A stretch of 64,000 nucleotides of DNA from an uncultured Collinsella sp. (GTDB taxonomy: Bacteria; Actinomycetota; Coriobacteriia; Coriobacteriales; Coriobacteriaceae): the NCBI GenBank assembly GCA_900540935.1, contig UQHW01000004.1, positions 1-64,000 of the forward strand, given 5' to 3'. Each line of letters starts with the position of its first letter. Position 1 is the stretch's first letter. Shown here one piece after another: positions 23,343 through 31,399 of this stretch. The notes under the pieces are model-generated. The model was not told the origin of the DNA. It searched no databases and saw only the letters and a list, made by a program, of their open reading frames with translations. Position numbers and translations under genes: made by a program.

Positions 23343-23370
23343 TTGGAAACGATACACGGCGCAATATGAT
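23343..23370 (+). promoter_or_regulatory. Sigma70-type promoter for the ECF operon
   Basis: TTGGAA, a 16-base spacer and TATGAT. It points toward the ecfT-like gene and lies 30-60 bases upstream of the glmU start, pointing away from it. Confidence 0.55.
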
Positions 23371-23509
23371 ACCGCAGGCATATGATGAGCGCGTAACGAT
23401 TGGATTGCGGCGGTTGAGGCTTGCGCCGCCGGCGTGGCGTTTGCACTGCTTGCGTGCGGCGTTGGCAGTGCTGCGGAGCCGTTGTTTGAGCGAGGGGACG
23501 GGGGCACCC

Positions 23510-24397
23510 GTGGACAACATACGAGAAGAGTTTGGCGGCGAGCCCGTCGCGGCATTCTCGATGTCGCATCCGGCTGTGCCGGCACTCTATATAGTGCTGA
23601 CGCTGGGGCTCACCATGTTCTCGATGCAACCGGTGCTGATCGCGCTGTCGCTTGCGGGCGGGCTGGCGTACGGGCTTGCGACGCGCGGTGCTGCGCGCAC
23701 GTTGGGGGCGCTTCGCTGGCAGCTGCCGGTGATTTTGATTATCGCGCTGGTCAATCCGCTGTTTAGCGCCTCGGGCTCGACGGAGCTGTTCCGTATTGGC
23801 ATGCGCGCGGTGTATCTGGAGAGCATGGTATACGGCCTGTGCATGGGCGGGCTGTTTGTGGCGAGCGTGCTGTGGTTTGAGGCCGCGGCATCGATGCTTG
23901 GCTACGACAAGGTGCTTGCGCTTTTGGGTAACGCCGCGCCGGTGATCGCGCTCATGATCTCGATGTGCATGAGGCTTATCCCACAGTTTTTGCGCCGCGG
24001 TCGTACGGTGCTGGCGGTGCAGGATGCGATTGATGTGCCGGGCCGCGCGCCGGCCGACCCCGTGCGCTCGCACCTGCGGGCGTCGAGCGTATTGATGGGC
24101 TGGGGCATGGAAGATTCGCTGGAGCGCGCGGACGCGATGCGCTCGCGCGGGTGGGGTGCCGCGACGCGTCGTACGACGTATGCGCGGTATCGACTGGGGC
24201 GCAGCGACGTTGCCACGCTGGTTGGGCTTGCGCTGTTTGGCGTGGCCACGGTGGCAGTGGCGTGGACCGCAACGACGCAGTATTCGTTTTATCCGCAGCT
24301 TTCGGTGCCGGCGCCGTGGCCGGGCTATGTCGTGTACGCTGCCTGGATGGTGCTGCCTTGCGTGTTGCACGCGAATGACGAGAAGAGGTTTGGCTGA
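23510..24397 (+). CDS. ecfT: Energy-coupling factor transporter transmembrane protein (EcfT)
   Basis: EcfT is the membrane scaffold that couples the two ATPases to the substrate-binding S component in vitamin and metal-ion uptake. The ~295-residue protein opens with the family block FSMSHPAVPALYIVLTLGLTMFSMQPVL, has about five to six spans, and carries the coupling helices with Ala-Arg-Gly-type motifs (ADAMRSRGWG near residue 220). A GTG at 23510 gives a family-like N terminus; an ATG at 23561 is the alternative. Longer in-frame extensions would start upstream of the likely promoter. It overlaps the following ATPase gene by one base, then the S component follows, giving an all-in-one ECF operon. 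Confidence 0.82.
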   Translation: MDNIREEFGGEPVAAFSMSHPAVPALYIVLTLGLTMFSMQPVLIALSLAGGLAYGLATRGAARTLGALRWQLPVILIIALVNPLFSASGSTELFRIGMRAVYLESMVYGLCMGGLFVASVLWFEAAASMLGYDKVLALLGNAAPVIALMISMCMRLIPQFLRRGRTVLAVQDAIDVPGRAPADPVRSHLRASSVLMGWGMEDSLERADAMRSRGWGAATRRTTYARYRLGRSDVATLVGLALFGVATVAVAWTATTQYSFYPQLSVPAPWPGYVVYAAWMVLPCVLHANDEKRFG

Positions 24398-26040
24398 TGG
24401 CTCGGTTGGATAGCTGCTCGGTAACGGGCGGGGCGTGCGGCTCCGATGTGCCTGCGATTGAGGTACGGGGCCTGAGCTTTACCTACCCCGGGGCTGAGGT
24501 GTCGGTACTCGAGGGGCTCGACTGGTCTGTTCCCCAGGGTGCATTTGCGTTGCTTGTTGGCGGTACCGGATCGGGTAAGTCGACGCTGCTGTCGCTGCTC
24601 AAGCCCGAGATCGCTCCGGCGGGCGAGCGCACTGGCGAACTGCGCGTGCTGGGCAGGCCCGTCGCCAACATGGATGTTCGGGCGTCCGCGGAGCGCGTGG
24701 GCTATGTGTTTCAGGACCCCGAGAACCAGATCGTGTGCGAGACCGTGTGGCACGAGATGGCGTTTGGCTTGGAAAACTTAGGCATGTCGCGCGACGAGAT
24801 GCGCCGTCGTGTAGCCGAGACCAGCTATTTCTTTGGGTTGGAGGATTGGCTCCACCGCGATACCGATACGCTTTCGGGCGGACGCAAGCAGCTGCTGTCG
24901 CTGGCAGCTGTGCTGGCGCTGCGTCCGCGTGTGCTGTTACTCGACGAGCCCACGTCTCAGCTCGATCCCGTTGCCGAGAAGAATTTTCTGCACGCGCTGT
25001 TTCGCGTGAACCGTGAGCTGGGCTGCACGGTTGTTGTGGCGACGCATCAGCCGCGGCCGATGCTCGAGTATGCGACGTGTGCGTACCGGATTGAGGGCGG
25101 CCGCGTGCGCGAGGTGGCGGATATGGCTTCTTTGGGACGCCGAGAATCGCTGTTTTCCGATGACATGTTGGGGTGGGGTGCCATCCGATGTGCAAAAACA
25201 GGAGTATTCAGCAGGCGTGAGGACAGTTTGGGCTCTCTGGAGTCGCCCGTGGACGCATCGAGCGCGAAAAAAAGTTCGGAATTGGACAAATCGTCCGAAT
25301 TTGTGGCGCAAACGTCGCTCAAGAACGGCTCGGAAGCCTTCCCGCGCACGGATGGAAGCAGAATACTCCAAAAAATGCACGCTGGGTCGGCTACCACCCT
25401 GGCAGGGAGCTGGTTTCGCTACGATCGCGCGGGCGGTTGGGTGCTGCGCGGGCTCGATGCGTCGTTTTCGGCTGGCGCGGTGCATGCGGTTGTTGGCGGT
25501 AACGGCTGCGGCAAGTCGACAATGCTTTCGGTGCTGGCGAAGACCGCCAAGCTGCAGCGCGGCCGCATGATGCGCGGAGCGGCCTCGGCGGCGCTGCTGC
25601 CTCAGAATCCCAAAGCATTGCTGGTTGCCGAGACGGTTCGCGATGAGCTGATGGAATGGGCCTCGACCTGCGGATATGACGAGAACTTGGCGCGGGAGCG
25701 TGCGGCGCAACTGGGATTGGACGGCCTGGAGACGCGTCACCCCTACGACCTCTCGGGCGGACAGCGCCAGCTGCTCGCGCTGGCAAAGCTGCTGCTGATT
25801 GGCCCCGAGCTGCTGCTGTTTGACGAGCCCACGAAGGGCTTGGACCTGGAGAGCCGCCGCATCATCGCCCGCGCCCTGCGCGACCATGCGAAGGCTGGCG
25901 GCACCGTCATCATGGCTACGCACGATTTGGACTTTGCCGAGCAGGTAGCCGACGACGTCGCCATGATGTTTGACGGCGAGATTGCCTGCGTGGAGTCCCC
26001 GGCCGACTTCTTTGCCGACAACGTGTTCTATAGGGCGTGA
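24397..26040 (+). CDS. Fused ECF transporter ATPase (EcfA-EcfA' double domain)
   Basis: The 547-residue protein joins two ABC ATPase domains that are usually separate EcfA1 and EcfA2 chains. Domain 1: Walker A GGTGSGKST (~55-63), Q-loop FQDPENQIV, signature LSGGRKQ (~159), Walker B LLLDEPTSQLDP. Domain 2: Walker A GGNGCGKST (~367-375), signature LSGGQRQ (~452), Walker B LLLFDEPTKGLDL. The Q-loop block of domain 2 is the unusual LPQNPKALLVAETV. The linker (~265-327) is Ser/Lys-rich, unlike either domain, and is encoded by DNA that forms an imperfect inverted repeat (25191-25379). It overlaps ecfT at its start, and the S component follows 4 bases after its stop. Confidence 0.9.
   Translation: MARLDSCSVTGGACGSDVPAIEVRGLSFTYPGAEVSVLEGLDWSVPQGAFALLVGGTGSGKSTLLSLLKPEIAPAGERTGELRVLGRPVANMDVRASAERVGYVFQDPENQIVCETVWHEMAFGLENLGMSRDEMRRRVAETSYFFGLEDWLHRDTDTLSGGRKQLLSLAAVLALRPRVLLLDEPTSQLDPVAEKNFLHALFRVNRELGCTVVVATHQPRPMLEYATCAYRIEGGRVREVADMASLGRRESLFSDDMLGWGAIRCAKTGVFSRREDSLGSLESPVDASSAKKSSELDKSSEFVAQTSLKNGSEAFPRTDGSRILQKMHAGSATTLAGSWFRYDRAGGWVLRGLDASFSAGAVHAVVGGNGCGKSTMLSVLAKTAKLQRGRMMRGAASAALLPQNPKALLVAETVRDELMEWASTCGYDENLARERAAQLGLDGLETRHPYDLSGGQRQLLALAKLLLIGPELLLFDEPTKGLDLESRRIIARALRDHAKAGGTVIMATHDLDFAEQVADDVAMMFDGEIACVESPADFFADNVFYRA
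25191..25379. repeat. Inverted repeat inside the linker of the fused ECF ATPase
   Basis: TGCAAAAACAGGAGTATTC (25191-25209) and GAATACTCCAAAAAATGCA (25361-25379) pair at the four outer and nine inner bases. Inside, TTCGGA (25275-25280) pairs with TCCGAA (25293-25298). The element is 189 bases, an exact multiple of three, and reads through in frame as an Arg/Ser/Lys-rich linker. Confidence 0.6.
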
Positions 26041-26044
26041 TGGG

Positions 26045-26758
26045 ATGACGGACTGTCGTTTCTCGCGCTTGCTTGCAAAACTGGAGATCCCGCTGCTGCT
26101 GGCGGTGCCAGCCGTGATGGCTGCGGCGTTGCTGGCGGGCGTTGAGCAGGCGGCGCTTGCCATGCTTGTCGTGGTGGCGCTGGTGCTTGCGCTGTTCTTT
26201 GCAGGCTACGAGGCGTCGCGACCGGGCCTGCGCCAGATTATGCCCACGCTGGTGCTGGCGGCGCTGGCGGCGGCGGGCCGCATCTTGTTCGGCCCCATTC
26301 CCGACTTTAAACCCGTGAGCGCCATCGCCATCATCGCCGGGGCGACGCTCGGGCGTCGCAACGGCTTCATGGTCGGCGCGTTGGCAGCACTGACCAGCAA
26401 TTTCTTTTTTGGGCAGGGCATGTGGACGCCATGGCAGATGTATGCCTGGGGCCTGGTTGGCTATGTTGGCGGTGCGCTGGCGCATGCCGGTGCGTTCGAC
26501 CGTGCGGATGGAACCGTGCGCATGCCGGCGCTGATGGCGTACGGCTTTGCTTCGGGTCTGCTGTACGGCGTGGTGATCAACGCGTACGACATTATCGGTT
26601 TTGTACAACCGCTCACGTGGGCGGGCGTCGTGGCGCGTCTTGCCACGGCAGTGCCGTTCGATATCACACACGGCCTCGCGACCTGCGTGTTCTTGGCCGC
26701 CTTGTACAAGCCTTGGTGCCGTCGCATTAACCGTGTCGTCGTGAAATACGGGCTGTAG
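26045..26758 (+). CDS. ECF transporter S component (substrate-binding)
   Basis: The ~237-residue, highly hydrophobic protein has about six to eight spans. Conserved-looking blocks are AAGRILFGPIPDFKPVSAIAIIAGATLGRRNGFMVGALAALTSNFFFGQGMWTPWQM, typical of the ECF-S group with a PxxKP-like and 'NFxFGxGxWTPWQM' pattern. That pattern is common in S components annotated near cobalamin- or vitamin-related genes, but here the substrate cannot be read. The ATG at 26045 is preceded by the stop of the fused ATPase; no strong Shine-Dalgarno is seen, consistent with coupling. It completes the T-AA'-S set. Confidence 0.82.
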   Translation: MTDCRFSRLLAKLEIPLLLAVPAVMAAALLAGVEQAALAMLVVVALVLALFFAGYEASRPGLRQIMPTLVLAALAAAGRILFGPIPDFKPVSAIAIIAGATLGRRNGFMVGALAALTSNFFFGQGMWTPWQMYAWGLVGYVGGALAHAGAFDRADGTVRMPALMAYGFASGLLYGVVINAYDIIGFVQPLTWAGVVARLATAVPFDITHGLATCVFLAALYKPWCRRINRVVVKYGL

Positions 26759-26782
26759 GGCATCGCGTTTCCTCGCGAACTT

Positions 26783-26841
26783 GCGGTGGAATAGTTCTCG
26801 TTTTTGGCTATTTGCTGCCCAAACAGGAACTATTCCACCGC
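26783..26841. repeat. Family H hairpin, copy H1
   Basis: GCGGTGGAATAGTTC (26783-26797) pairs with GAACTATTCCACCGC (26827-26841) around a 29-base loop containing TTTTTGGC and GCCC. The outer stem matches H2 at 50.1 kb; the inner stem differs but pairs with itself. Confidence 0.75.
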
Positions 26842-26867
26842 AGCTTATAGGGGGAGAGGGGTCACAT

Positions 26868-26899
26868 GATCTGTTTTCCTCCGTCCCCCAGGAATTACT
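26868..26899 (-). repeat. Partial family D tail, copy D3
   Basis: On the minus strand this reads CCTGGGGGACGGAGGAAAAC then AGATCAT, matching the conserved tail of D1 (43152-43182) and D2 (43391-43421). The large stems of D1 and D2 are absent. Confidence 0.65.
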
Positions 26900-26904
26900 T
26901 GGGG

Positions 26905-27723
26905 CTAGAGCTCTAGCGTGAGGGTGACGGGGCAGTGGTCGCTGCCGAAGATGTCGCCGCGGATGCCGGTGTCGCGTACGTTGTCGGCGATTGCGTCGCT
27001 TACCAGGAAGTAGTCGATGCGCCAGCCTGCGTTGTTCTTGCGGGCATTAAAGCGATAGCTCCACCAGCTGTAGACGCCCTCGACGTCGGGGTTTGCCGTG
27101 CGCCAGGTATCGGTAAAGCCGGCGTTGAGCAGCTCGGTGAACTTGCCGCGCTCCTCGTCCGAAAAGCCCGCGTTGCCGCGGTTGGACTTGGGGTTCTTAA
27201 GGTCGATTTCCTCGTGCGCCACGTTAAAGTCGCCACAGGTCACTACGGGCTTGCCGGTCTCGCACTCGAGTCCCGTCAAAAAGCCGCGATAGGCATCATC
27301 CCAGGCCATGCGCACATCGATGCGCGCGAGCTCATTTTGGGCGTTGGGCGTGTAGACATCCACGAACCAAAACTTGTCGAACTCGAGCGCGCAGACGCGG
27401 CCCTCGGTTACGGCTTGGGCGACGAGTGCGGCCGCCTCACCCTCGCCGGCGTAGGGTAGCAGCGCGTCGGCGCGCAGCACGCGCAGCGGTTCCTGGCGGC
27501 TAAAGACCGCAGTGCCCGAATAGCCTTTACGCTCGGCGTAGCTCCAGGTTTGGTGATAGCCGGGCAGGTCAATATCGACCTGGCCTTCTTGCAGCTTGGT
27601 CTCTTGCAGCGCCAGGATATCGACGTCGAGTTCTTGCGCGATCTGAATAAAGCTCGGGTCCTTTTTGAGCACGGCGCGCAGGCCGTTAACGTTCCACGAG
27701 GCGAAAGTGTAAGTCTGAGGCAT
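26905..27723 (-). CDS. xth: Exodeoxyribonuclease III (AP endonuclease)
   Basis: The enzyme cuts at abasic sites during base-excision repair. The 272-residue protein has all class II AP-endonuclease marks: FASWNVNGLRAVLKK, the metal ligand Glu in LALQETKLQ, VDVYTPNAQNEL, the active-site block VVTCGDFNVAHEEIDLKNPKSN, WSYRFNARKNNAGWRIDYFLVS, and the catalytic SDHCPVTLTL. It is somewhat longer than the E. coli-type core near residues 80-105 (an insertion LLPYAGEGEAAALVAQAVTE). It is divergent from the sirtuin gene. An alternative label is ExoA. Confidence 0.95.
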   Translation of the reverse strand: MPQTYTFASWNVNGLRAVLKKDPSFIQIAQELDVDILALQETKLQEGQVDIDLPGYHQTWSYAERKGYSGTAVFSRQEPLRVLRADALLPYAGEGEAAALVAQAVTEGRVCALEFDKFWFVDVYTPNAQNELARIDVRMAWDDAYRGFLTGLECETGKPVVTCGDFNVAHEEIDLKNPKSNRGNAGFSDEERGKFTELLNAGFTDTWRTANPDVEGVYSWWSYRFNARKNNAGWRIDYFLVSDAIADNVRDTGIRGDIFGSDHCPVTLTLEL

Positions 27724-27858
27724 GGTGTCCTTTCGACGGGGTTGGCAGGCTTAAGATTAACGCAACATGGGCGGGGTGGGCTCCGCGGGCGGCGGCCCAG
27801 GGGCAACGCGGCGGAGTATCGTCCGCTGTCGCCCAACCGGCGAGGACGGAGGACCTAC

Positions 27859-28611
27859 ATGGCACAGGCGATATCGGACCCCAAGCAGGCGGCTGCCGCA
27901 CTGGCAGAGCTGTTCGACACCCACCAGCATGTGGTGTTCTTTGGCGGCGCGGGCGTTTCCACGGCGAGCGGCATCCCCGACTTTCGCAGCGTGGACGGTC
28001 TGTACCATCAACAATTTGCCTATCCGCCCGAGACCATGCTCTCGCACAGCTTTTACGCGACGCATCCGGCCGAGTTTTTCGACTTCTACCGCACCAAGAT
28101 GATCGTGCTGGGCGCCAAGCCCAACCGTTGCCATACCAAGCTGGCCGAGTTGGAGCGTGCCGGCAAGCTCGATGCCGTGGTGACGCAAAACATCGACGGC
28201 CTGCACCAGGCGGCCGGCTCGCGTCGCGTGTTTGAGCTGCACGGCTCGGTGCATCGCAACATATGCCAGGCGTGCGGCGCGGTCTACAGCGCCGAGTGGA
28301 TCTGCGCGCGCGAGCACGAGGACGCTGCGGGCGTGCCCGTGTGCCCCGCGTGCGGCGGGCGCATCAAGCCCGATGTGGTGCTCTACGAGGAGCCGCTCGA
28401 CGAGCGCGTGCTGACTGGCGCCATTGCCGCTATTGCCTCGGCGGATGCGCTCATTGTGGGCGGGACCTCGCTCGTGGTGTACCCGGCGGCGGGTCTTACG
28501 CGCTGTTTTACCGGTGATACGCTGGCCATTTGCAACCTTGCGCCCACCGATCAGGATGCAAATGCCGACCTGCTGATTTCTTGCGACATCGCGTCTGCGT
28601 TTGCGTTCTAG
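27859..28611 (+). CDS. cobB: NAD-dependent protein deacetylase (sirtuin)
   Basis: The 250-residue Sir2 protein removes acyl groups from lysines at the cost of NAD. Motifs: GGAGVSTASGIPDFRS (NAD-binding), TQNIDGLHQAAGSRRVFELHGS with the catalytic His, and the zinc cysteines CQACG and CPACGG. The ribose-contact GGTSLVVYPAAGL is also present. The Tyr/Arg pair that marks desuccinylase-type sirtuins is not obvious at the loop HSFYATHPAEFFDFYRTKM, though Tyr and Arg occur there; class assignment is therefore open. The ATG at 27859 follows GGACGGAGG. folP-folK follows 93 bases later. Confidence 0.92.
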   Translation: MAQAISDPKQAAAALAELFDTHQHVVFFGGAGVSTASGIPDFRSVDGLYHQQFAYPPETMLSHSFYATHPAEFFDFYRTKMIVLGAKPNRCHTKLAELERAGKLDAVVTQNIDGLHQAAGSRRVFELHGSVHRNICQACGAVYSAEWICAREHEDAAGVPVCPACGGRIKPDVVLYEEPLDERVLTGAIAAIASADALIVGGTSLVVYPAAGLTRCFTGDTLAICNLAPTDQDANADLLISCDIASAFAF

Positions 28612-28704
28612 CCGCCGCACGCGGATACAATAGAAAGACTGATTGCAGCACGACCCCGCCGCCAGCGCCAAGCGCGGCGGCGTGGGCATTTGAGGAGGAT
28701 GTTC

Positions 28705-30447
28705 ATGGCGAACGACAGCAAGACATGGCGGTGCGGAAAGTACGAGCTCAGCTTTGACCGTCCGCGCATCATGGGCGTTCTCAACGTGACACCCGATTCG
28801 TTTAGCGACGGCGGCGAGCACTTTGACACGGACGCCGCCATTGAGTACGGCCTGGCGATGCTCGACGCCGGTGCCGATATCATCGACGTGGGCGGCGAGT
28901 CCACGCGCCCCGGCTTTACGCCGGTCAACCCGGACGAGGAGGCCCGCCGCGTACTGCCCGTGGTGCGCGCGTTGGCAAAAGAGGGCGCCATCGTCTCGAT
29001 CGACACACGTCATGTGGCGGTAGCCAAGGCCGCCGTGCGCTGCGGCGCCTCGATCGTCAATGATGTGACGGGCTTCACCGATCCCAAGATGGTCGAGTTT
29101 GTTAAGACGAACACCTGCGGCGTCATCGTGATGCACGCCGGCGAGATCATCGCGCCCGCGCGTACGCATGCGACCGTGCAGTTGGATACATCGGCTGCGG
29201 CATTTGTTGCCGAGAAGGCGCGCGAGGCGGCTGCCGAGGCTGCGCGCGAGGCCGAAAAGCCGGCCCGCCGCCGTCGTGGCAAGCTGCTGGGCGATCCTAA
29301 ACCCGAGGCAAAGCTCCCGGGCGGTGTGGTGCAGCCCTCGCTGCCGTTTGGCGATCCCGACCCCGCTCCCTCGCCCGAGCCCACCGCCGAGTCGGAGGCC
29401 CCGGCCGACGAGCAGGCCGCGCCTGCTGCCGAGGTCACAGCTCCCGCGACCGACACTATCGGCGCGCCCGAGCCGGAGCCGAGCGACCACCTGGCCGCCA
29501 TGATGCGCCGCAGTGCCCGCCGCGAGGAGGCCTATGTGCCCACCTCGCAGCTTCGCCGCTTTACCCTGCCCGATTCGGCACCCATCATGCGCCGCGTTAT
29601 GGGCTTCCTTTCCGACCAGGCCCGCACGCTCATCCATGCCGGCGTGTCGCGCGACCGCATCTGCATCGATCCCGGCCCGGGCTTTGGCAAGACGGCCAAC
29701 GAGGGCATCGTCATTCAGCGTGAGACCGCCAAGATGGCGTCGCTGGGCTATCCGCTCATGTGCGCCGTGTCGCGCAAGCGCTTTGTGGGCGCCGTCTCGG
29801 GCGTGACCGAGGCGACGGGCCGCGATGCCGCGACGTTTGGCGTGTGCCTGGGCGCCATCCAGGCCGGTGCCAACATCGTGCGCGTGCACGACGCCGCGGG
29901 TTTTGCGCAGTTCCTGAACGGCTACTGGGCGGTTGCCAAGCCGCAGCCGCGCCGCGCGTTTGTGGCCGTGGGCTCTAACCTGGGGCATCGCTGCGACAAT
30001 ATCCGCGCCGCACGCGACATGATCGCCGAGATTCCACTCACCTGCGTGTCCAACTCCTCCAAGATCTACGAGAGCGAGCCGGCCTACGAGACACGCCAGG
30101 ACGCGTTTGCCAACGCCGTCATCGAGATCAAGACCGAGTTGGCGCCGTTGGTGCTGCTCGACGAGCTCATGAAGATCGAGGCCGAGCTTGGGCGCGACCG
30201 TTCCAAAAAGGCCAAGGCCAACGGCCCGCGCACTATCGACCTGGACCTGCTGTGGATGGATGGCGAGACCCACGGCGGCAAAAAACTGCGCCTGCCGCAT
30301 CCGCTGATCGGCGAGCGCGACTTTGTGCTGGTGCCGCTCGAGGACCTGATGCACGACCCGGCGCGGTTCTTCCGCTACAACGGCGTCGAGGTCAAGGAGC
30401 CCGAGGATCGCGTGGGCCATATCGTGGGCGAATTGGGGCGTATGTAG
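28705..30447 (+). CDS. folP-folK: Fused dihydropteroate synthase - HPPK with a large insertion
   Basis: Two folate steps in one 580-residue chain. DHPS (about 1-400): MGVLNVTPDSFSDGGEHF, GGESTRPGFTPV, SIDTRHVAVAKAA, NDVTGFTD, then after the VIVMH block an insertion (about 148-290) that is Ala/Glu/Pro-rich, then IDPGPGFGKT, CAVSRKRFVGAV and IVRVHDAAGF. HPPK (about 415-580): FVAVGSNLGHRCDNI, YESEPAYETRQDAFANAVIEI, GPRTIDLDLLWMD and LPHPLIGERDFVLVPLEDL. The insertion is far longer than the usual loop at that point. The ATG at 28705 has GAGGAGG 6 bases upstream. The biotin-ligase-like gene starts immediately after the stop. Enzymatic order is HPPK then DHPS, so fusion channels the product. Confidence 0.93.
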   Translation: MANDSKTWRCGKYELSFDRPRIMGVLNVTPDSFSDGGEHFDTDAAIEYGLAMLDAGADIIDVGGESTRPGFTPVNPDEEARRVLPVVRALAKEGAIVSIDTRHVAVAKAAVRCGASIVNDVTGFTDPKMVEFVKTNTCGVIVMHAGEIIAPARTHATVQLDTSAAAFVAEKAREAAAEAAREAEKPARRRRGKLLGDPKPEAKLPGGVVQPSLPFGDPDPAPSPEPTAESEAPADEQAAPAAEVTAPATDTIGAPEPEPSDHLAAMMRRSARREEAYVPTSQLRRFTLPDSAPIMRRVMGFLSDQARTLIHAGVSRDRICIDPGPGFGKTANEGIVIQRETAKMASLGYPLMCAVSRKRFVGAVSGVTEATGRDAATFGVCLGAIQAGANIVRVHDAAGFAQFLNGYWAVAKPQPRRAFVAVGSNLGHRCDNIRAARDMIAEIPLTCVSNSSKIYESEPAYETRQDAFANAVIEIKTELAPLVLLDELMKIEAELGRDRSKKAKANGPRTIDLDLLWMDGETHGGKKLRLPHPLIGERDFVLVPLEDLMHDPARFFRYNGVEVKEPEDRVGHIVGELGRM

Positions 30448-31149
30448 ATGATCGAGATGAATGCTGTTGCCGCCGGTACCGAGCTCGACGCGGCGCGTGA
30501 CGCGGGCCGCGAGGGCGTGTCCGCGGGCTGGTGCGCGTGGAGCGCGGGCGATGCTTCGCTGACGTTTTCGCCGGTCGTGCGCCCCGATGTGAATATGCAC
30601 GCCTTCCACGGCCTGCCGTTTGTGGCCGCGATGGGCATGATGGATGCGCTCGTGGGCACGGCTTCGACGCCGGGGTTGGGCCTTGCCGGCAAGGTGGGTA
30701 TCCAGTGGCCGAGCGATATCGTGTGCGGTGCGCCTGCGTTTGAGACGTCACTCGCGCGCGTTGCCGTGAACGGCGGTGCCGGTGCCGCGGGTATGTTTGC
30801 CGCGGTGACGGTGGATGTTGAGCGTGCGGCGCTGGGTGAGCTTGGCGTGGATATGGCAGATGAGGCGCTGATCGAGGCATTGGCCGCCGCCGTGCTGGTC
30901 CGCGTGGACACCTGGGCAGTTGCCGCCAACACGCCGCAGGGCGCCGCCGGCCCGCTGGCTCCGGTGCTGGGCGAGTACTTTGACATGGTGCCACTGCTGG
31001 GTCGTCAGGTCGCGGCGGTGTCGCCCAGCGGTTTGCCGCTTGCGGTCGGTGTGTTTGCGGGCCTGGACATCTGGGGTCGCGCGACCATCAAGACCGATGC
31101 CGGCGAGCAGGAGTTTCCGCCCGAGGCCGTACGGATTCGCGGACTGTAA
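30448..31149 (+). CDS. Degenerate biotin-protein-ligase-like protein
   Basis: The 233-residue protein follows folP-folK with no gap between stop and ATG. Its middle aligns by eye with BirA/BPL catalytic domains: AGWCAWSAGDASLTFSPVVRP (like 'GRxW.S..G..ltfS') and GKVGIQWPSDIVCG (like 'VKWPNDLYL'). The GRGRxGR biotinyl-AMP loop is replaced by AGREGVSAG, and the catalytic-area Lys of KWPND is Gln. The C-terminal GRATIKTDAGEQEFPPEAVRIRGL resembles the small BPL tail domain. It may be a non-catalytic or repurposed ligase. A true ligase could lie elsewhere. A terminator follows. Confidence 0.6.
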   Translation: MIEMNAVAAGTELDAARDAGREGVSAGWCAWSAGDASLTFSPVVRPDVNMHAFHGLPFVAAMGMMDALVGTASTPGLGLAGKVGIQWPSDIVCGAPAFETSLARVAVNGGAGAAGMFAAVTVDVERAALGELGVDMADEALIEALAAAVLVRVDTWAVAANTPQGAAGPLAPVLGEYFDMVPLLGRQVAAVSPSGLPLAVGVFAGLDIWGRATIKTDAGEQEFPPEAVRIRGL

Positions 31150-31185
31150 CGCGAGGCGCCCGCGCTCAAAGATAGCGATGACAAC

Positions 31186-31219
31186 AAGACCCTCCTCGGC
31201 TGTGCCGGGGAGGGTCTTT
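31186..31219 (+). terminator. Terminator after the ligase-like gene
   Basis: AAGACCCTCC pairs with GGAGGGTCTT and the hairpin ends with T residues, 36 bases after the stop codon. Confidence 0.7.
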
Positions 31220-31244
31220 ACGCGACTACAGGGTGGCATCGCGG

Positions 31245-31289
31245 TTCTATTCCTCAAAATTGAAAATATTTCGATTTTGAGGAATAGAA
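31245..31289. repeat. Family E palindrome, copy E1
   Basis: TTCTATTCCTCAAAAT pairs with ATTTTGAGGAATAGAA around a 13-base centre (TGAAAATATTTCG). Confidence 0.85.
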
Positions 31290-31332
31290 TTAAGCCAGCT
31301 CGGCCTTTAACGAGGTATATTCGTTGCAGAGT

Positions 31333-31373
31333 CTATTCCTCAAAACTGAATAATTTTCGTTTTTGAGGAATAG
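31333..31373. repeat. Family E palindrome, copy E2 (5' side of the ATPase gene)
   Basis: CTATTCCTCAAAA pairs with TTTTGAGGAATAG. The 41 bases are identical to 32606-32646 on the other side of the ATPase gene. Confidence 0.88.
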
Positions 31374-31399
31374 CGATAGAAGACCGCAGGGAGGCACCA

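Noticed and set aside
27757..30609. A 950-codon minus-strand open frame opposite the sirtuin and folP-folK
   Set aside because: The plus-strand genes have clear family motifs; the antisense frame is a by-product of high GC and has no recognisable domain or start signal.
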